The notes below the pieces were generated by a model. It was not told the origin of the DNA. It saw only the letters and a program-made list of their open reading frames with translations, and did not search any database. From Clostridiaceae bacterium (GTDB taxonomy: Bacteria; Bacillota; Clostridia; UBA1212; DUPL01): a stretch of 18,240 bases of DNA. Where the stretch lies: the NCBI GenBank assembly GCA_012522035.1, contig JAAYLF010000043.1:1-18240 (forward strand), in the 5' to 3' direction. This document shows, piece after piece, positions 1 to 8,134 of this stretch; the first letter of the stretch is position 1; every line of letters starts with the position of its first letter. The translations under genes were made by a program, and so were the position numbers.

Positions 1-39
1 AAACTGGACCTTTCATTTTAAATTATAGATTAAACCAGC

Positions 40-83
40 AAAAAACGCAACGATTTCTCTGTTTGGGGCAGAAAAATCGTTGC
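40..83 (-). terminator. Hairpin with minus-strand T-run, possible terminator
   Basis: Bases 47-61 and 69-83 form an inverted repeat that matches at 14 of 15 positions, with a 7-base loop (tttgggg). Read on the minus strand, the stem is followed one base later by six T (plus-strand A-run 40-45), which is the layout of an intrinsic terminator. On the plus strand the stem is followed only by a broken T-rich tract. No minus-strand gene is visible between 84 and 221, so what it would terminate is unclear. It may serve an upstream plus-strand gene outside the window, or a short antisense RNA. Confidence 0.4.
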
Positions 84-160
84 ATTTACTTCTTCAGTTT
101 TGCATTTACTTTTGCAAATTACATTTACTTCTTCAGTTTTGCATTTACTTTTGCAATTAA
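82..160. repeat. Short tandem repeats, 2 x 39 bp (about 4 x 20 bp)
   Basis: A 35-base block starting CATTTACTTCTTCAG is repeated perfectly at 83-117 and 122-156, giving a 39-base period. Each block contains two related 20-base subunits that both begin with (G/A)CATTTACTT, so the tract reads as four imperfect units. It starts on the last bases of the 47-83 hairpin and ends just before the promoter of the HD gene. There are no spacers of unique sequence, so it is not CRISPR-like. It could be slipped-strand duplication or part of a regulatory or miniature repeat; nothing in it codes for protein. Confidence 0.75.
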
Positions 161-168
161 CCTTTTTA

Positions 169-197
169 TTGATATGATTATGAAGTTATGGTAAAAT
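169..197 (+). promoter_or_regulatory. Sigma-A-type promoter of the HD-domain gene
   Basis: TTGATA (169-174) and TAAAAT (192-197) are separated by exactly 17 bases. The start of transcription would fall near 204, giving an untranslated leader under 20 bases. A G-rich ribosome site (GGGGGAAA) lies a few bases before the ATG at 222. A weaker alternative is TTGCAA (151-156) with TATGAT (173-178), 16 bases apart. Confidence 0.55.
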
Positions 198-221
198 CCA
201 TAAAAAACATGGGGGAAATGC

Positions 222-1481
222 ATGGAGAAACTGACAATAAAGCTTTATGACATACTGTTATGCCTATCAAACGCATTGGAACTATTGTCTCCAAAACTAT
301 ACAATCATCATCAGCAAACCACATACATGTCATACATCATAGCTGAACATCTAGCTCTCCCTGCTGAAAGAAGAAGAGACCTTTTTTATGCTGCGCTCAT
401 ACATGATATTGGAACCCTGTTAGGATCAGAGAATCTTGAAATAGCTGAAACTGAAACCGTATCCATAAGGTATCATGGGTTCAGAGGCTGGAGACTGCTC
501 AAGGATTTTGAGCCGCTGAAGCGTTCCGCCTGTATAATCAAATACCACCATGTCAGCTACGAATATGGAAAAGGCATGAAATATGAAAACGAGAATGTTC
601 CAGAAGAAAGCCATATCATCCACCTGGCTGACAGGGTCTGCATGGCTTTTGCTCCAAAAACGAACATACTAAGCCAGGTTTCCTCTGTTATGGATTACAT
701 TGAATCCAGATCCGGCAGTGTATTTCATCCTGCTTACGTGGAAGCTCTGAAAAAGGCTGCACAAAAAGAATATATCTGGCTCAACCTGTTCTCCCGCTCG
801 CCTGTCGAGCACATACAGGAAATGATTTGTGATGCCACATTTTTATTCTCAGATGAAATCCTTGAGTTTACACAAATAATTTCCCATGTCATAGACTTTA
901 AAAGCAGGTTTACCGCATGTCACTCCGCCGGAGTTGCACAGATTGCAAAAGAAATTGCAAAACGCATGCATTTTTCAGAATCCGAATGCATTATGATGCA
1001 GATAGCCGGCCATCTACACGATATTGGCAAACTTGCAGTGAGCAATAAAATTCTTGAAAAGAATGATGGTCTTGAGAAACAAGAGTTTGCAGAAATGAAA
1101 GCCCACACTTATTTCACATATCATCTGCTGAACATTGTACCCGAGTTCTCGATAATAAAAGAATGGGCGGCTTATCATCACGAGAAACTGAACGGAAATG
1201 GCTATCCTTTCCACTTGAATGGTGAGAATCTAACCCTTGGCTCAAGGATCATGGCTGTAAGCGACATATTTACCGCCATCACGGAGGACAGGCCCTACAG
1301 AAAAGGAATGGAAAAGGAACAGGTAGTATATGTGCTTGAACAAATGGTCGGAAGAAATGACATAGACAAAAACGTGGTTAAAGTTCTTCTTGAGAATTAC
1401 GAAGACATTGTAAAGATTCGGGAAGAAGCTCAGAGGATCGCACGTATCGAATTTGATAATTTTACAGCACCCTTTGTATAG
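222..1481 (+). CDS. Tandem HD / HD-GYP domain phosphohydrolase
   Basis: This 419-residue protein has two HD-type metal phosphohydrolase domains and no visible signal peptide, membrane segment or receiver domain. The N-terminal domain (about 25-180) keeps candidate ligands H30, H61-D62, H85, H109-H110 and D137 but has no GYP signature. The C-terminal domain (about 225-400) is HD-GYP-like, with H234, H266-D267 and K270 (HDIGK), H295, H319-H320, then the GNGYP motif at 325-329, and D348. The usual HHExxDGxGYP reads HHEKLNGNGYP, with Asn in place of Asp. HD-GYP proteins typically hydrolyse cyclic di-GMP or related cyclic dinucleotides, so a cytoplasmic cyclic-dinucleotide phosphodiesterase is the best inference; the substrate is not shown. 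It is monocistronic, with its own promoter and a shared downstream terminator, convergent with thrC. The ATG at 222 has a GGGGG-type ribosome site. Confidence 0.85.
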   Translation: MEKLTIKLYDILLCLSNALELLSPKLYNHHQQTTYMSYIIAEHLALPAERRRDLFYAALIHDIGTLLGSENLEIAETETVSIRYHGFRGWRLLKDFEPLKRSACIIKYHHVSYEYGKGMKYENENVPEESHIIHLADRVCMAFAPKTNILSQVSSVMDYIESRSGSVFHPAYVEALKKAAQKEYIWLNLFSRSPVEHIQEMICDATFLFSDEILEFTQIISHVIDFKSRFTACHSAGVAQIAKEIAKRMHFSESECIMMQIAGHLHDIGKLAVSNKILEKNDGLEKQEFAEMKAHTYFTYHLLNIVPEFSIIKEWAAYHHEKLNGNGYPFHLNGENLTLGSRIMAVSDIFTAITEDRPYRKGMEKEQVVYVLEQMVGRNDIDKNVVKVLLENYEDIVKIREEAQRIARIEFDNFTAPFV

Positions 1482-1483
1482 AA

Positions 1484-1520
1484 AAAAGGATCATGACAAC
1501 AAAGTCACGATCCTTTCTTT
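1484..1520. terminator. Bidirectional intrinsic terminator between the HD gene and thrC
   Basis: AAAGGATC pairs with GATCCTTT, and inside that TGAC pairs with GTCA across one mismatch and a 6-base loop. An A-run precedes the stem on the plus strand (1482-1487) and a T-rich tract follows it (1514-1520), so it can end transcription from both the plus-strand HD gene (stop at 1481) and the minus-strand thrC (stop at 1529). This fits the convergent arrangement with only 47 bases between stops. Confidence 0.85.
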
Positions 1521-1528
1521 ATGTATAA

Positions 1529-3025
1529 TCATATTCCAAGGAATTTCATTACTTCATCCTTCATTTTGCTTGTATCGCATACTCCATTATGCACAACCTT
1601 CTTCTTGTCAAGATCCATCAAAGGTGTTGGTATGGGTGAATTTGTCCTTTCACTCAGCATCCTGTTAATTTCAAACTCGTTCATTCCTTCAATGGCCTCA
1701 GGTCCAAAAAGGCTTTCTGCCACCGTCTTACCAAACTTAAAAGGACTTGCAGTGGATACACATATGGTCTTTGTCATGTCTCCCGTGGAAATGACATATT
1801 TGTCATACACATTAATACCTACTGCAGTATGAGGATCAATCAAATAATTGTACTTTTCATAAACATTCTTGATGGTATCTTTCGTTTCTTCCTCGGTTGC
1901 GTAAGAAGCCCACATGAAGTTGTTCAAGCTGTTTATTGTCCTCTTGTCAACAGAATACAGACCATTTTCTTTCAAGGCTGTCATGCATCTTGACACAAAT
2001 GCGTCATCCTCTCCGGATATGTCATACAATAGCCTTTCAAGATTTGAAGACACCAGTATGTCCATGGCAGGAGATATGGTTGTAACAAACTCACGGTTCT
2101 TGTCATAAGTCCCTGTGTTGAAAAAGTCAGTCAGTATATTGTTGTCATTGGAAGCACAAATAAGTTTTGCCACAGGAAGGCCTGCCTTCATGGCATAGTA
2201 GCAGGCAAGAATGTTTCCAAAGTTGCCTGTAGGCACCACAAAATTCACTTTGCTGCCCAGCTTTATTACATCCTGTCTAACCAGGCTTCCATAAGCGTAG
2301 AAATAGTAGATGATTTGAGGAAGCAGTCTTCCCCAGTTGATGGAGTTTGCAGAAGACAGCCTGTAGCCTTTCTGCAAAAGCATTTCATTGAACTCCTTGT
2401 CAGTGAAAATCTCCTTTACCCCTGTCTGGGCATCGTCAAAATTGCCTCTTACGGCAACTACAGATACATTGTCTCCCTCCTGGGTAATCATCTGATATTT
2501 CTGCATTTCACTGACACCGTTTTCAGGATAAAACACCATTATCTTAATGCCCTTCTTGTTTTTGAAACCTTCAAGGGCTGCTTTGCCAGTATCTCCGCTT
2601 GTTGCAGTTAGTATCAGGATTTCATTCTTCTCATCAGCCACAGCCAGACTGCCAACCATGAACTCAGGCAGTATTTGAAGCGCCATGTCCTTGAAGGCAC
2701 AGGTTGGACCATGCCAGAGTTCAAGCACGGACAAAGTCTTGCTCATTCTGCTGATGGGTGCTACTGTTGGCGGAAATGCTCCCTGATAGTATGCGTTTTT
2801 TATAAAACTCATTAATCTATTGTCAGGTATATCATCAACAAATCTTTTTATAATCGTAAAAGCCAATGCCTCATAAGTCATTGAGCTCATGTCGGCCAGA
2901 TCCAGAGAATCAAAGTATACTTCCTGTGTTGGTACAAAAAGCCCTCCATCCGGCGCTATTCCCTGCAGAACCGCCTGATGGAACGGAACCATATTTGAAC
3001 TTCCTCTGGTACTTTTATACTGCAT
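1529..3025 (-). CDS. thrC: Threonine synthase
   Basis: This PLP enzyme converts O-phospho-L-homoserine and water to L-threonine and phosphate, the last step of threonine synthesis. The 498-residue length fits the family. The N-terminal STRG motif (5-8) and QGIAPDGGLFVP (21-32) are typical of ThrC. The probable PLP Schiff-base lysine is K112 in AFKDMA. TATSGDTGKAA (140-150) and the glycine-rich PTGNFGN (265-271) match the cofactor phosphate-binding elements. The ATG at 3025 lies 15 bases after the stop of the TPR membrane protein. Its ribosome site is weak (an AGGATGGTG tract), which suggests co-transcription and perhaps coupled translation as last gene of the yerC-secA-TPR-thrC unit. No hom or thrB is nearby, so it is separated from the rest of the pathway. 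Confidence 0.95.
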   Translation of the reverse strand: MQYKSTRGSSNMVPFHQAVLQGIAPDGGLFVPTQEVYFDSLDLADMSSMTYEALAFTIIKRFVDDIPDNRLMSFIKNAYYQGAFPPTVAPISRMSKTLSVLELWHGPTCAFKDMALQILPEFMVGSLAVADEKNEILILTATSGDTGKAALEGFKNKKGIKIMVFYPENGVSEMQKYQMITQEGDNVSVVAVRGNFDDAQTGVKEIFTDKEFNEMLLQKGYRLSSANSINWGRLLPQIIYYFYAYGSLVRQDVIKLGSKVNFVVPTGNFGNILACYYAMKAGLPVAKLICASNDNNILTDFFNTGTYDKNREFVTTISPAMDILVSSNLERLLYDISGEDDAFVSRCMTALKENGLYSVDKRTINSLNNFMWASYATEEETKDTIKNVYEKYNYLIDPHTAVGINVYDKYVISTGDMTKTICVSTASPFKFGKTVAESLFGPEAIEGMNEFEINRMLSERTNSPIPTPLMDLDKKKVVHNGVCDTSKMKDEVMKFLGI

Positions 3026-3040
3026 CTATACAACACCATC

Positions 3041-4384
3041 CTAACCAATCACTTTTAATCTATACGAAGCCCAACTATAATATGACGAATCGGGATACTT
3101 GTCAACAATCTCCGTATAGTATTCCTTTGCTTTGGCATAGTTTTTGGAGTCCTCATACGCCTTTCCAATATAGAATATTACGGAGTCTATTCGACTGTAA
3201 TTTGGATTGTATTTCTGTATTGGGAGGAGCATTTCGATAACTTCATCATACCTGCCCTGATCAGACAACGCATAAATTGAATCATGATTCTGCTTGGTAA
3301 AATGATTCAGAGATGCCTCATAAATCTTTTTCAAATACTCCAAATCCGACTCGGACACATATTCCATCTTGATTGTATGATAAATCTCCACTACATTGAA
3401 ATACTGCTTGAAGTTGTAGTTCTTTATACACTCCCTTACAAGCTTCTTTGTCTCTGCATAGTGATCTATCGGTACTTCCGTAGGCGTAGGCGTCGCTTTG
3501 CTTGTCGTTTGCGTAGGTTCGGGAGTTGGTGTGCTGGCAGTGGTGTTCGACCCGGTATACTTGGCCAAAGTGTCTTTTAGCTCCATATTCTCATTTTTTG
3601 TATCCATTGCATACATGAAAAGAGCAAACATCAATGCAGCACAGATCACGTAACCGGCAACGAAATAATACGTCAAAGCATTTTTAATTCTCTTTGCAGG
3701 AGGTTTTTCTTTTCTTTTTTCTTCTGTATATATTTCCTGTTTTACATTGGTTTTTTTCTCAACCCCGCCAAAATTTACAATCTTCTCCTCGATTTCCTCC
3801 TCCTCTTCCACCTCTTCCTCTTCTGCTACTTCTTCAACCTCTTCGACTTTCTCCACCTTTACTTCTTCTTGGACATCCTTGACAACCAGCTCTATCTTTA
3901 GATCCTTCAGGTTCTCCATGGTATCCTCGACTTCAATTACCTCGAACTTCTTAAATGTCTGCTTGTCTGTTGGTGTACCCGCTTCAAATTCAAACATTTC
4001 ATCCTCGGCAATCTCCGGCCTCACCACGTCTCTGTTGTCAATGGTGTCCATTTCATTGGCAAGATAATCCAGATAATTAAGTGCTTTTTCACGCATCACA
4101 GGATCCTTGACCGAGTTAAATATCCTTACCGCACCAATTCTGTCTCCATTTGCAAAAGTACACATGCCAAGGAGAATAATCGCAACATGAAAACTCGGAA
4201 AAAGCTGAATTGCTTTCTTCAAATCAATTCTTGCCAAATCTTCATATCCGTCCTTAATTTTCTGTATCGCCTTGTTGTACAATGCAAAAGCAAGGCGGAC
4301 ATTCTCACCATACTTCTCGTCCGCTGGAATTGCTGCAATATTAATTGGTCTGAACCTCTTTATTTCATACGAAACATCAATCAA
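3041..4384 (-). CDS. Membrane-anchored TPR protein with acidic cytoplasmic region
   Basis: I do not recognise a named family. The frame opens with a TTG at 4390, giving 449 residues, and I number from there. AAAGGAGG at 4393-4400 lies only 2 bases before that TTG but 8 bases before the next in-frame TTG at 4384, so I prefer 4384 (447 residues). An N-terminal helical, TPR-like region (about 28-112) is followed by a very acidic Glu/Val-rich stretch (about 172-203), a basic segment and one transmembrane helix (about 240-262). Next come a short coiled-coil-like piece, a Pro/Thr linker (283-307) and a C-terminal helical domain ending in a TPR pair (about 400-440) like those in envelope tetratricopeptide proteins. 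By positive-inside reasoning the acidic part is cytoplasmic and the C-terminal TPRs are outside. The gene sits 36 bases after secA and 15 before thrC. A scaffold role at the membrane is possible but unproven. Confidence 0.8.
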   Translation of the reverse strand: MIDVSYEIKRFRPINIAAIPADEKYGENVRLAFALYNKAIQKIKDGYEDLARIDLKKAIQLFPSFHVAIILLGMCTFANGDRIGAVRIFNSVKDPVMREKALNYLDYLANEMDTIDNRDVVRPEIAEDEMFEFEAGTPTDKQTFKKFEVIEVEDTMENLKDLKIELVVKDVQEEVKVEKVEEVEEVAEEEEVEEEEEIEEKIVNFGGVEKKTNVKQEIYTEEKRKEKPPAKRIKNALTYYFVAGYVICAALMFALFMYAMDTKNENMELKDTLAKYTGSNTTASTPTPEPTQTTSKATPTPTEVPIDHYAETKKLVRECIKNYNFKQYFNVVEIYHTIKMEYVSESDLEYLKKIYEASLNHFTKQNHDSIYALSDQGRYDEVIEMLLPIQKYNPNYSRIDSVIFYIGKAYEDSKNYAKAKEYYTEIVDKYPDSSYYSWASYRLKVIG

Positions 4385-4420
4385 ACGCAAAACCTCCTTT
4401 CATCCAGTATTATGGTCCAA

Positions 4421-7162
4421 TCAAGCTTCCTGCCTGCCACAGCAGTTCTTGTATTTCTTGCCGCTGCTGCATGGGCAAGGTTCATTCCTTCCTATCCTGG
4501 CACCTTTTCTAACCGGTGCGCAAGGTGTTTGCTGTGCACTGTCAGCACGCATTTCCTGCCTGATTGTTCCGACTCTCTGTCTTTCCAGACCTTGATCTTT
4601 TGACACCCTTACAGTAAATATTCTTCTCAATGTTTCACTTTGAATATTTCTATTCATCTGCTCAAACATTTCAAAAGACTCAAACTTGTATTCAACAATC
4701 GGATCCCTGTTTCCATAAGCCCTGAGTCCAACACCGTGCTTGAGCTGATCTATTGCATCAATATGGGTCATCCAGTGCTCGTCAACAGTACGAAGAAGGA
4801 TAACTCTTTCCACTTCCCTCATTATCTCGGGAGTTATCTCTCTTTCCCTTTCCTCGTATCTGCCAACTGCAATATTCACCAGATACTCAATTACATCCTT
4901 CGTCTTCCTTATTTCATCCTCATGTTCAATCTTGTCTATAACGTGGGCGGGGATTATGCCAACCAGTTCTTCCTTGAGACCTTCATAATTCCATTCACTC
5001 TTGTCAACTTCAGCATGGCAGAACAGCTCAACAGTCTCCGTTACTCTTGACCTTATCATCTGCAAGAACTGATCCCTCAAGTTCTCGCCGTCAAGCACCC
5101 TTCTTCTTTGAGAGTATATGATTTCACGCTGCTTGTTCATTACATCGTCATACTGAAGAACATGTTTCCTTATCTCAAAGTTCCTGCTTTCCACCCTCTT
5201 CTGGGCGGTTTCAATGGCATTTGACAGCATCTTGTGCTCAATAGGCTGGTCCTCTGGAAGCCCCAATGTTTCAACAATGCCGGTAAGTCTGTCAGAACCG
5301 AAAAGTCTCATTAAATCGTCCTCGAGAGATATATAGAACTTGGACATACCGGGATCTCCCTGTCTTCCCGAACGACCTCTCAGCTGGTTGTCTATTCTTC
5401 TTGACTCATGTCTTTCAGTACCTATGATAAAAAGTCCGCCTGCTTCCAATACTTTTTTTCTTTCCTCGGAAATTTCCTCGGAGTATTTCTTAACCAGCTC
5501 GCGGAATACTTTTCTTGCTTCAAGCACTTTTTCATCCGTAGGTTCAGCATAACTGTCCGCCTGAAGTATCAATTCCTCATCAAAGCCTTCCTTGCGCATT
5601 TTCTGCTTTGCCATGTATTCAGCATTACCGCCAAGCATGATATCCGTACCTCGGCCTGCCATGTTGGTGGCAATGGTTACGGCACCAAACTTGCCCGCCT
5701 GGGCTACTATCTCCGCTTCCCTTTCATGATGCTTTGCATTCAATACATTGTGCGGAATTCCTCTTTTTTTCAGAAGCTTGCTTAAGTATTCAGACTTTTC
5801 AATTGAAATCGTACCTATGAGGACGGGCTGTCCCCTTCTATGGCATTCTTCCACCTGCTTGATAATTGCCTGGAACTTGCCATTCTCCGTCTTGTAAACG
5901 GCATCCGGAAAGTCCTGTCTTATCATGGGCTTGTTTGTGGGTATTTCCACCACGTCCAAAGCGTAAATATCCTTGAACTCCGCTTCTTCCGTCATGGCAG
6001 TACCCGTCATTCCTGCAAGTTTCTTGTACATTCTAAAGAAATTCTGGAAGGTGATGGTAGCCTGGGTCATGTTTTCCTTCTCTATCTGCACGCCTTCCTT
6101 GGCTTCTATGGCCTGATGCAAACCTTCATTGTATCTGCGGCCCGTCATAATTCTTCCGGTAAACTCGTCAACGATCAGAACACTGCCGTCCTTGACAACG
6201 TAATCAATATCCCTCTTCATGATGCCGTGAGCCTTGAGCGCCTGATTGATATGATGCACAATGGTGGCATTCTCAGGATCCGCAAGATTCTCAAGGTTGA
6301 AAAAGCTTTCAGCCTTCTTGACGCCATGAGGAGTAAGGGTTGCAGTTCTTGCCTTCTCGTCAACTATATAGTCTTCAGTTACATCCTCGTTCAAGTCCTT
6401 GTTGTCGGTTTCCTTGATAACCTTTTTAGTTAATGTCTTTACAAATGCATTCGCACTTTCATACAAATCACTGGGTTTTTCACTGGAACCTGCAATTATC
6501 AAAGGAGTTCTCGCCTCGTCTATAAGGATGGAGTCCACCTCGTCAATGATTGCATAATTGAGTTCTCTTTGGACAAGCTGCTCCTTGTATATGACCATGT
6601 TGTCTCTCAGATAGTCAAAACCCAGTTCATTGTTGGTGGCATACGTAATGTCGCAGTTGTACGCTTCCTGTCTCTCTTTTTGTGTCAGACCATGCACTAT
6701 ACATCCTACACTGAGCCCAAGAAAGTTATATATCTTGCCCATCCAGTCCCTGTCTCTTTTGGCAAGATAGTCATTAACAGTAACAATATGGACTCCCTTT
6801 CCGGAAAGCGCATTCAAATATGCAGGCAGTGTGGCAACCAGAGTTTTTCCTTCACCAGTTTTCATTTCCGCAATTCGGCCCTGATGCAGAACAACACCAC
6901 CTATTAACTGCACGTCATAATGTCTTTGTCCAAGTACCCTTTTTGCAGCCTCCCTCACTGTGGCAAAGGCTTCAACAAGCAAATCATCCAATGATTCACC
7001 ATTCTCATACCTTTGTTTGTACTGTGCAGTCAGGCCTCTTAACTCTTCGTCAGACAACTTTTCCATCTTTGGCTCAAGCTCATTGACAGCCTTGACAATA
7101 GGCATAATCTGCTTGACTGCCCTTTCGCTGGAGGTTCCAAAGAGTTTCTCAAATAATCCCAT
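4421..7162 (-). CDS. secA: Protein translocase ATPase SecA
   Basis: SecA is the peripheral ATPase that pushes preproteins through SecYEG; secG lies about 8 kb away in this window. The 913 residues cover the whole family architecture. Walker A is in MKTGEGKT (100-107), the DEVD box is at 207-210 followed by the conserved ARTPLII, and the second helicase motifs include [10 protein letters not shown] and RGRSGRQGD. Helical scaffold and wing domains follow. The C-terminal zinc tail [13 protein letters not shown] carries C896, C898, C907 and C908, so the SecB/ribosome-interaction type tail is complete. The ATG at 7162 is 5 bases after the yerC stop. Its AAGGAG site lies inside the end of yerC with a long spacing of 14 bases, so coupling to yerC translation is likely. 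Confidence 0.98.
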   Translation of the reverse strand: MGLFEKLFGTSSERAVKQIMPIVKAVNELEPKMEKLSDEELRGLTAQYKQRYENGESLDDLLVEAFATVREAAKRVLGQRHYDVQLIGGVVLHQGRIAEMKTGEGKTLVATLPAYLNALSGKGVHIVTVNDYLAKRDRDWMGKIYNFLGLSVGCIVHGLTQKERQEAYNCDITYATNNELGFDYLRDNMVIYKEQLVQRELNYAIIDEVDSILIDEARTPLIIAGSSEKPSDLYESANAFVKTLTKKVIKETDNKDLNEDVTEDYIVDEKARTATLTPHGVKKAESFFNLENLADPENATIVHHINQALKAHGIMKRDIDYVVKDGSVLIVDEFTGRIMTGRRYNEGLHQAIEAKEGVQIEKENMTQATITFQNFFRMYKKLAGMTGTAMTEEAEFKDIYALDVVEIPTNKPMIRQDFPDAVYKTENGKFQAIIKQVEECHRRGQPVLIGTISIEKSEYLSKLLKKRGIPHNVLNAKHHEREAEIVAQAGKFGAVTIATNMAGRGTDIMLGGNAEYMAKQKMRKEGFDEELILQADSYAEPTDEKVLEARKVFRELVKKYSEEISEERKKVLEAGGLFIIGTERHESRRIDNQLRGRSGRQGDPGMSKFYISLEDDLMRLFGSDRLTGIVETLGLPEDQPIEHKMLSNAIETAQKRVESRNFEIRKHVLQYDDVMNKQREIIYSQRRRVLDGENLRDQFLQMIRSRVTETVELFCHAEVDKSEWNYEGLKEELVGIIPAHVIDKIEHEDEIRKTKDVIEYLVNIAVGRYEEREREITPEIMREVERVILLRTVDEHWMTHIDAIDQLKHGVGLRAYGNRDPIVEYKFESFEMFEQMNRNIQSETLRRIFTVRVSKDQGLERQRVGTIRQEMRADSAQQTPCAPVRKGARIGRNEPCPCSSGKKYKNCCGRQEA

Positions 7163-7167
7163 ATTGA

Positions 7168-7464
7168 CTAATCATTCTCCTTTTTTAATCTTTCTATAAC
7201 AATATTGTAACCATCAGCACCATAATTAAGACTTTTGCTGACTCTGCTGATGGTGGCTGTGCTGGCACCGGTAGCCTGTGCAATCTCAGTATACTTGTAG
7301 CCTTCCTTAAGCATTCGGGCTACCTCAAAGCGCTGGCTGAATGCCTGTATCTCGCTTATAGTGCCAATATCCTCAAAGAACCTGTAGCATTCGTCTATGG
7401 TTTTCAAAGACAATATTGCTCTGAAGAGATCATCCAATTGCTTGCTTCTAATCTTTTTATTCAC
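7168..7464 (-). CDS. yerC: YerC/YecD family TrpR-like regulator
   Basis: This small all-helical DNA-binding protein (98 residues) resembles the TrpR-related YerC/YecD family of Firmicutes. The helix-turn-helix lies at about 57-80, with [17 protein letters not shown] as core. The upstream part ([16 protein letters not shown]) is the conserved TrpR-type helix pair. The start is a GTG at 7464, supported by an AAGGAAGG ribosome site about 9 bases upstream; no in-frame ATG lies near. It is first gene of a unit with secA, has a near-consensus promoter, and a perfect dyad overlaps its -10 region, so autoregulation is a reasonable guess. The true ligand and targets of the family are not something I can read from the sequence; it need not bind tryptophan. 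Confidence 0.9.
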   Translation of the reverse strand: MNKKIRSKQLDDLFRAILSLKTIDECYRFFEDIGTISEIQAFSQRFEVARMLKEGYKYTEIAQATGASTATISRVSKSLNYGADGYNIVIERLKKEND

Positions 7465-7483
7465 ACAAAACTACCTTCCTTTG

Positions 7484-7505
7484 AAAATATAACATCTTAT
7501 ATTTT
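7484..7505. promoter_or_regulatory. 22-bp perfect dyad over the yerC -10 region (candidate operator)
   Basis: AAAATATAA and TTATATTTT form a 9-base perfect inverted repeat around CATC. It overlaps five of the six bases of the -10 box (7501-7506) and the predicted transcription start of the yerC-secA unit. Stem bases are all A/T, so a functional RNA hairpin is unlikely and a protein operator is the more natural reading. YerC itself, encoded 20 bases downstream, is the obvious candidate binder; this is inference. Confidence 0.4.
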
Positions 7506-7529
7506 AATTCATTAAAGTGCAAATGTCAA
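7501..7529 (-). promoter_or_regulatory. Promoter of the yerC-secA-TPR-thrC unit
   Basis: On the minus strand, TTGACA (7529-7524) and TAAAAT (7506-7501) are 17 bases apart. The -35 is a perfect consensus and sits just past the yfbR stop. Transcription would begin near 7494, about 30 bases before the GTG of yerC. Confidence 0.7.
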
Positions 7530-7531
7530 AG

Positions 7532-8134
7532 TCAGTTCATCTCATCCAGAGACAGACTGTACGATGGCAGAAAATGCTCCATAAAGTATTCAAGTTCAGG
7601 AAGATTCATGTCTTTCAGCACCTTGTATATCGATTCCTTTGCCTGCAAAAACTCCTTGTTTCCCGCCTTTACTTCTTCCACACATTTGATATATGCTGAC
7701 AGCTTGTCGGCAGCCCTGATGATATCCCTGTACTCATCGTCTTCTTCATAAAACAATATGCTCCTGTATTCATCCTGCATGTCTTCAGGAAGCATGCTCA
7801 CAAGCTTCTCCTTTGATATATCTTCAATTTTTCGATATGATTCCTTTATCTGAGGGTTGAAGTATTTGACTGGAGTTGGCAAATCTCCCGTTATTATCTC
7901 ATTCGCATCATGATACAAGGCATAAACGCACGACCTGTCCGCATTGATGTTCCCACCGAAATATTTGTTTTTGATAATGCACAAAGCATGTGCAAGAATT
8001 GCAACCTGCAGGGAATGCTCTTGAATATTCTCAGTGTCGGTGTTTCGCATAAGTCCCCAGCGGTTTATGTATTTCATTCTGTTAATATATGCAAAGAATA
8101 TGTTATTCAACAACTTCCCTCTTTCTATATCCAA
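7532..8134 (-). CDS. yfbR: YfbR-type 5'-deoxynucleotidase (HD domain)
   Basis: This enzyme dephosphorylates 5'-deoxyribonucleoside monophosphates. The 200 residues match the E. coli YfbR layout closely: H40, H75-D76 (YHDANE), E79, D84 and D143 correspond to the E. coli metal and catalytic positions at a near-constant offset of 6-7, and W26 matches the substrate-selecting tryptophan. The MKYINRWGLMRN stretch followed by TENIQEHSLQVA is also typical. The start is a TTG at 8134 with a GAGGA site 6 bases upstream; this start aligns with the normal family N-terminus, whereas the first in-frame ATG would remove it. The gene overlaps the dgt stop by 10 bases, indicating translational coupling. Confidence 0.9.
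   Translation of the reverse strand: MDIERGKLLNNIFFAYINRMKYINRWGLMRNTDTENIQEHSLQVAILAHALCIIKNKYFGGNINADRSCVYALYHDANEIITGDLPTPVKYFNPQIKESYRKIEDISKEKLVSMLPEDMQDEYRSILFYEEDDEYRDIIRAADKLSAYIKCVEEVKAGNKEFLQAKESIYKVLKDMNLPELEYFMEHFLPSYSLSLDEMN

Noticed and set aside
82..160. CRISPR-like repeat array
   Set aside because: The repeats are directly contiguous, have no unique spacers and number only two to four imperfect units.
3780..3875. Glu-codon-rich stretch in the TPR gene as an assembly or repeat artefact
   Set aside because: The frame stays open, the codons vary between GAA and GAG, and the flanking domains are continuous; it is a genuine low-complexity acidic region.
5840..6433. Plus-strand frame of 197 codons opposite secA
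   Set aside because: Antisense to well conserved SecA sequence, with no start signal; a shadow of codon bias.
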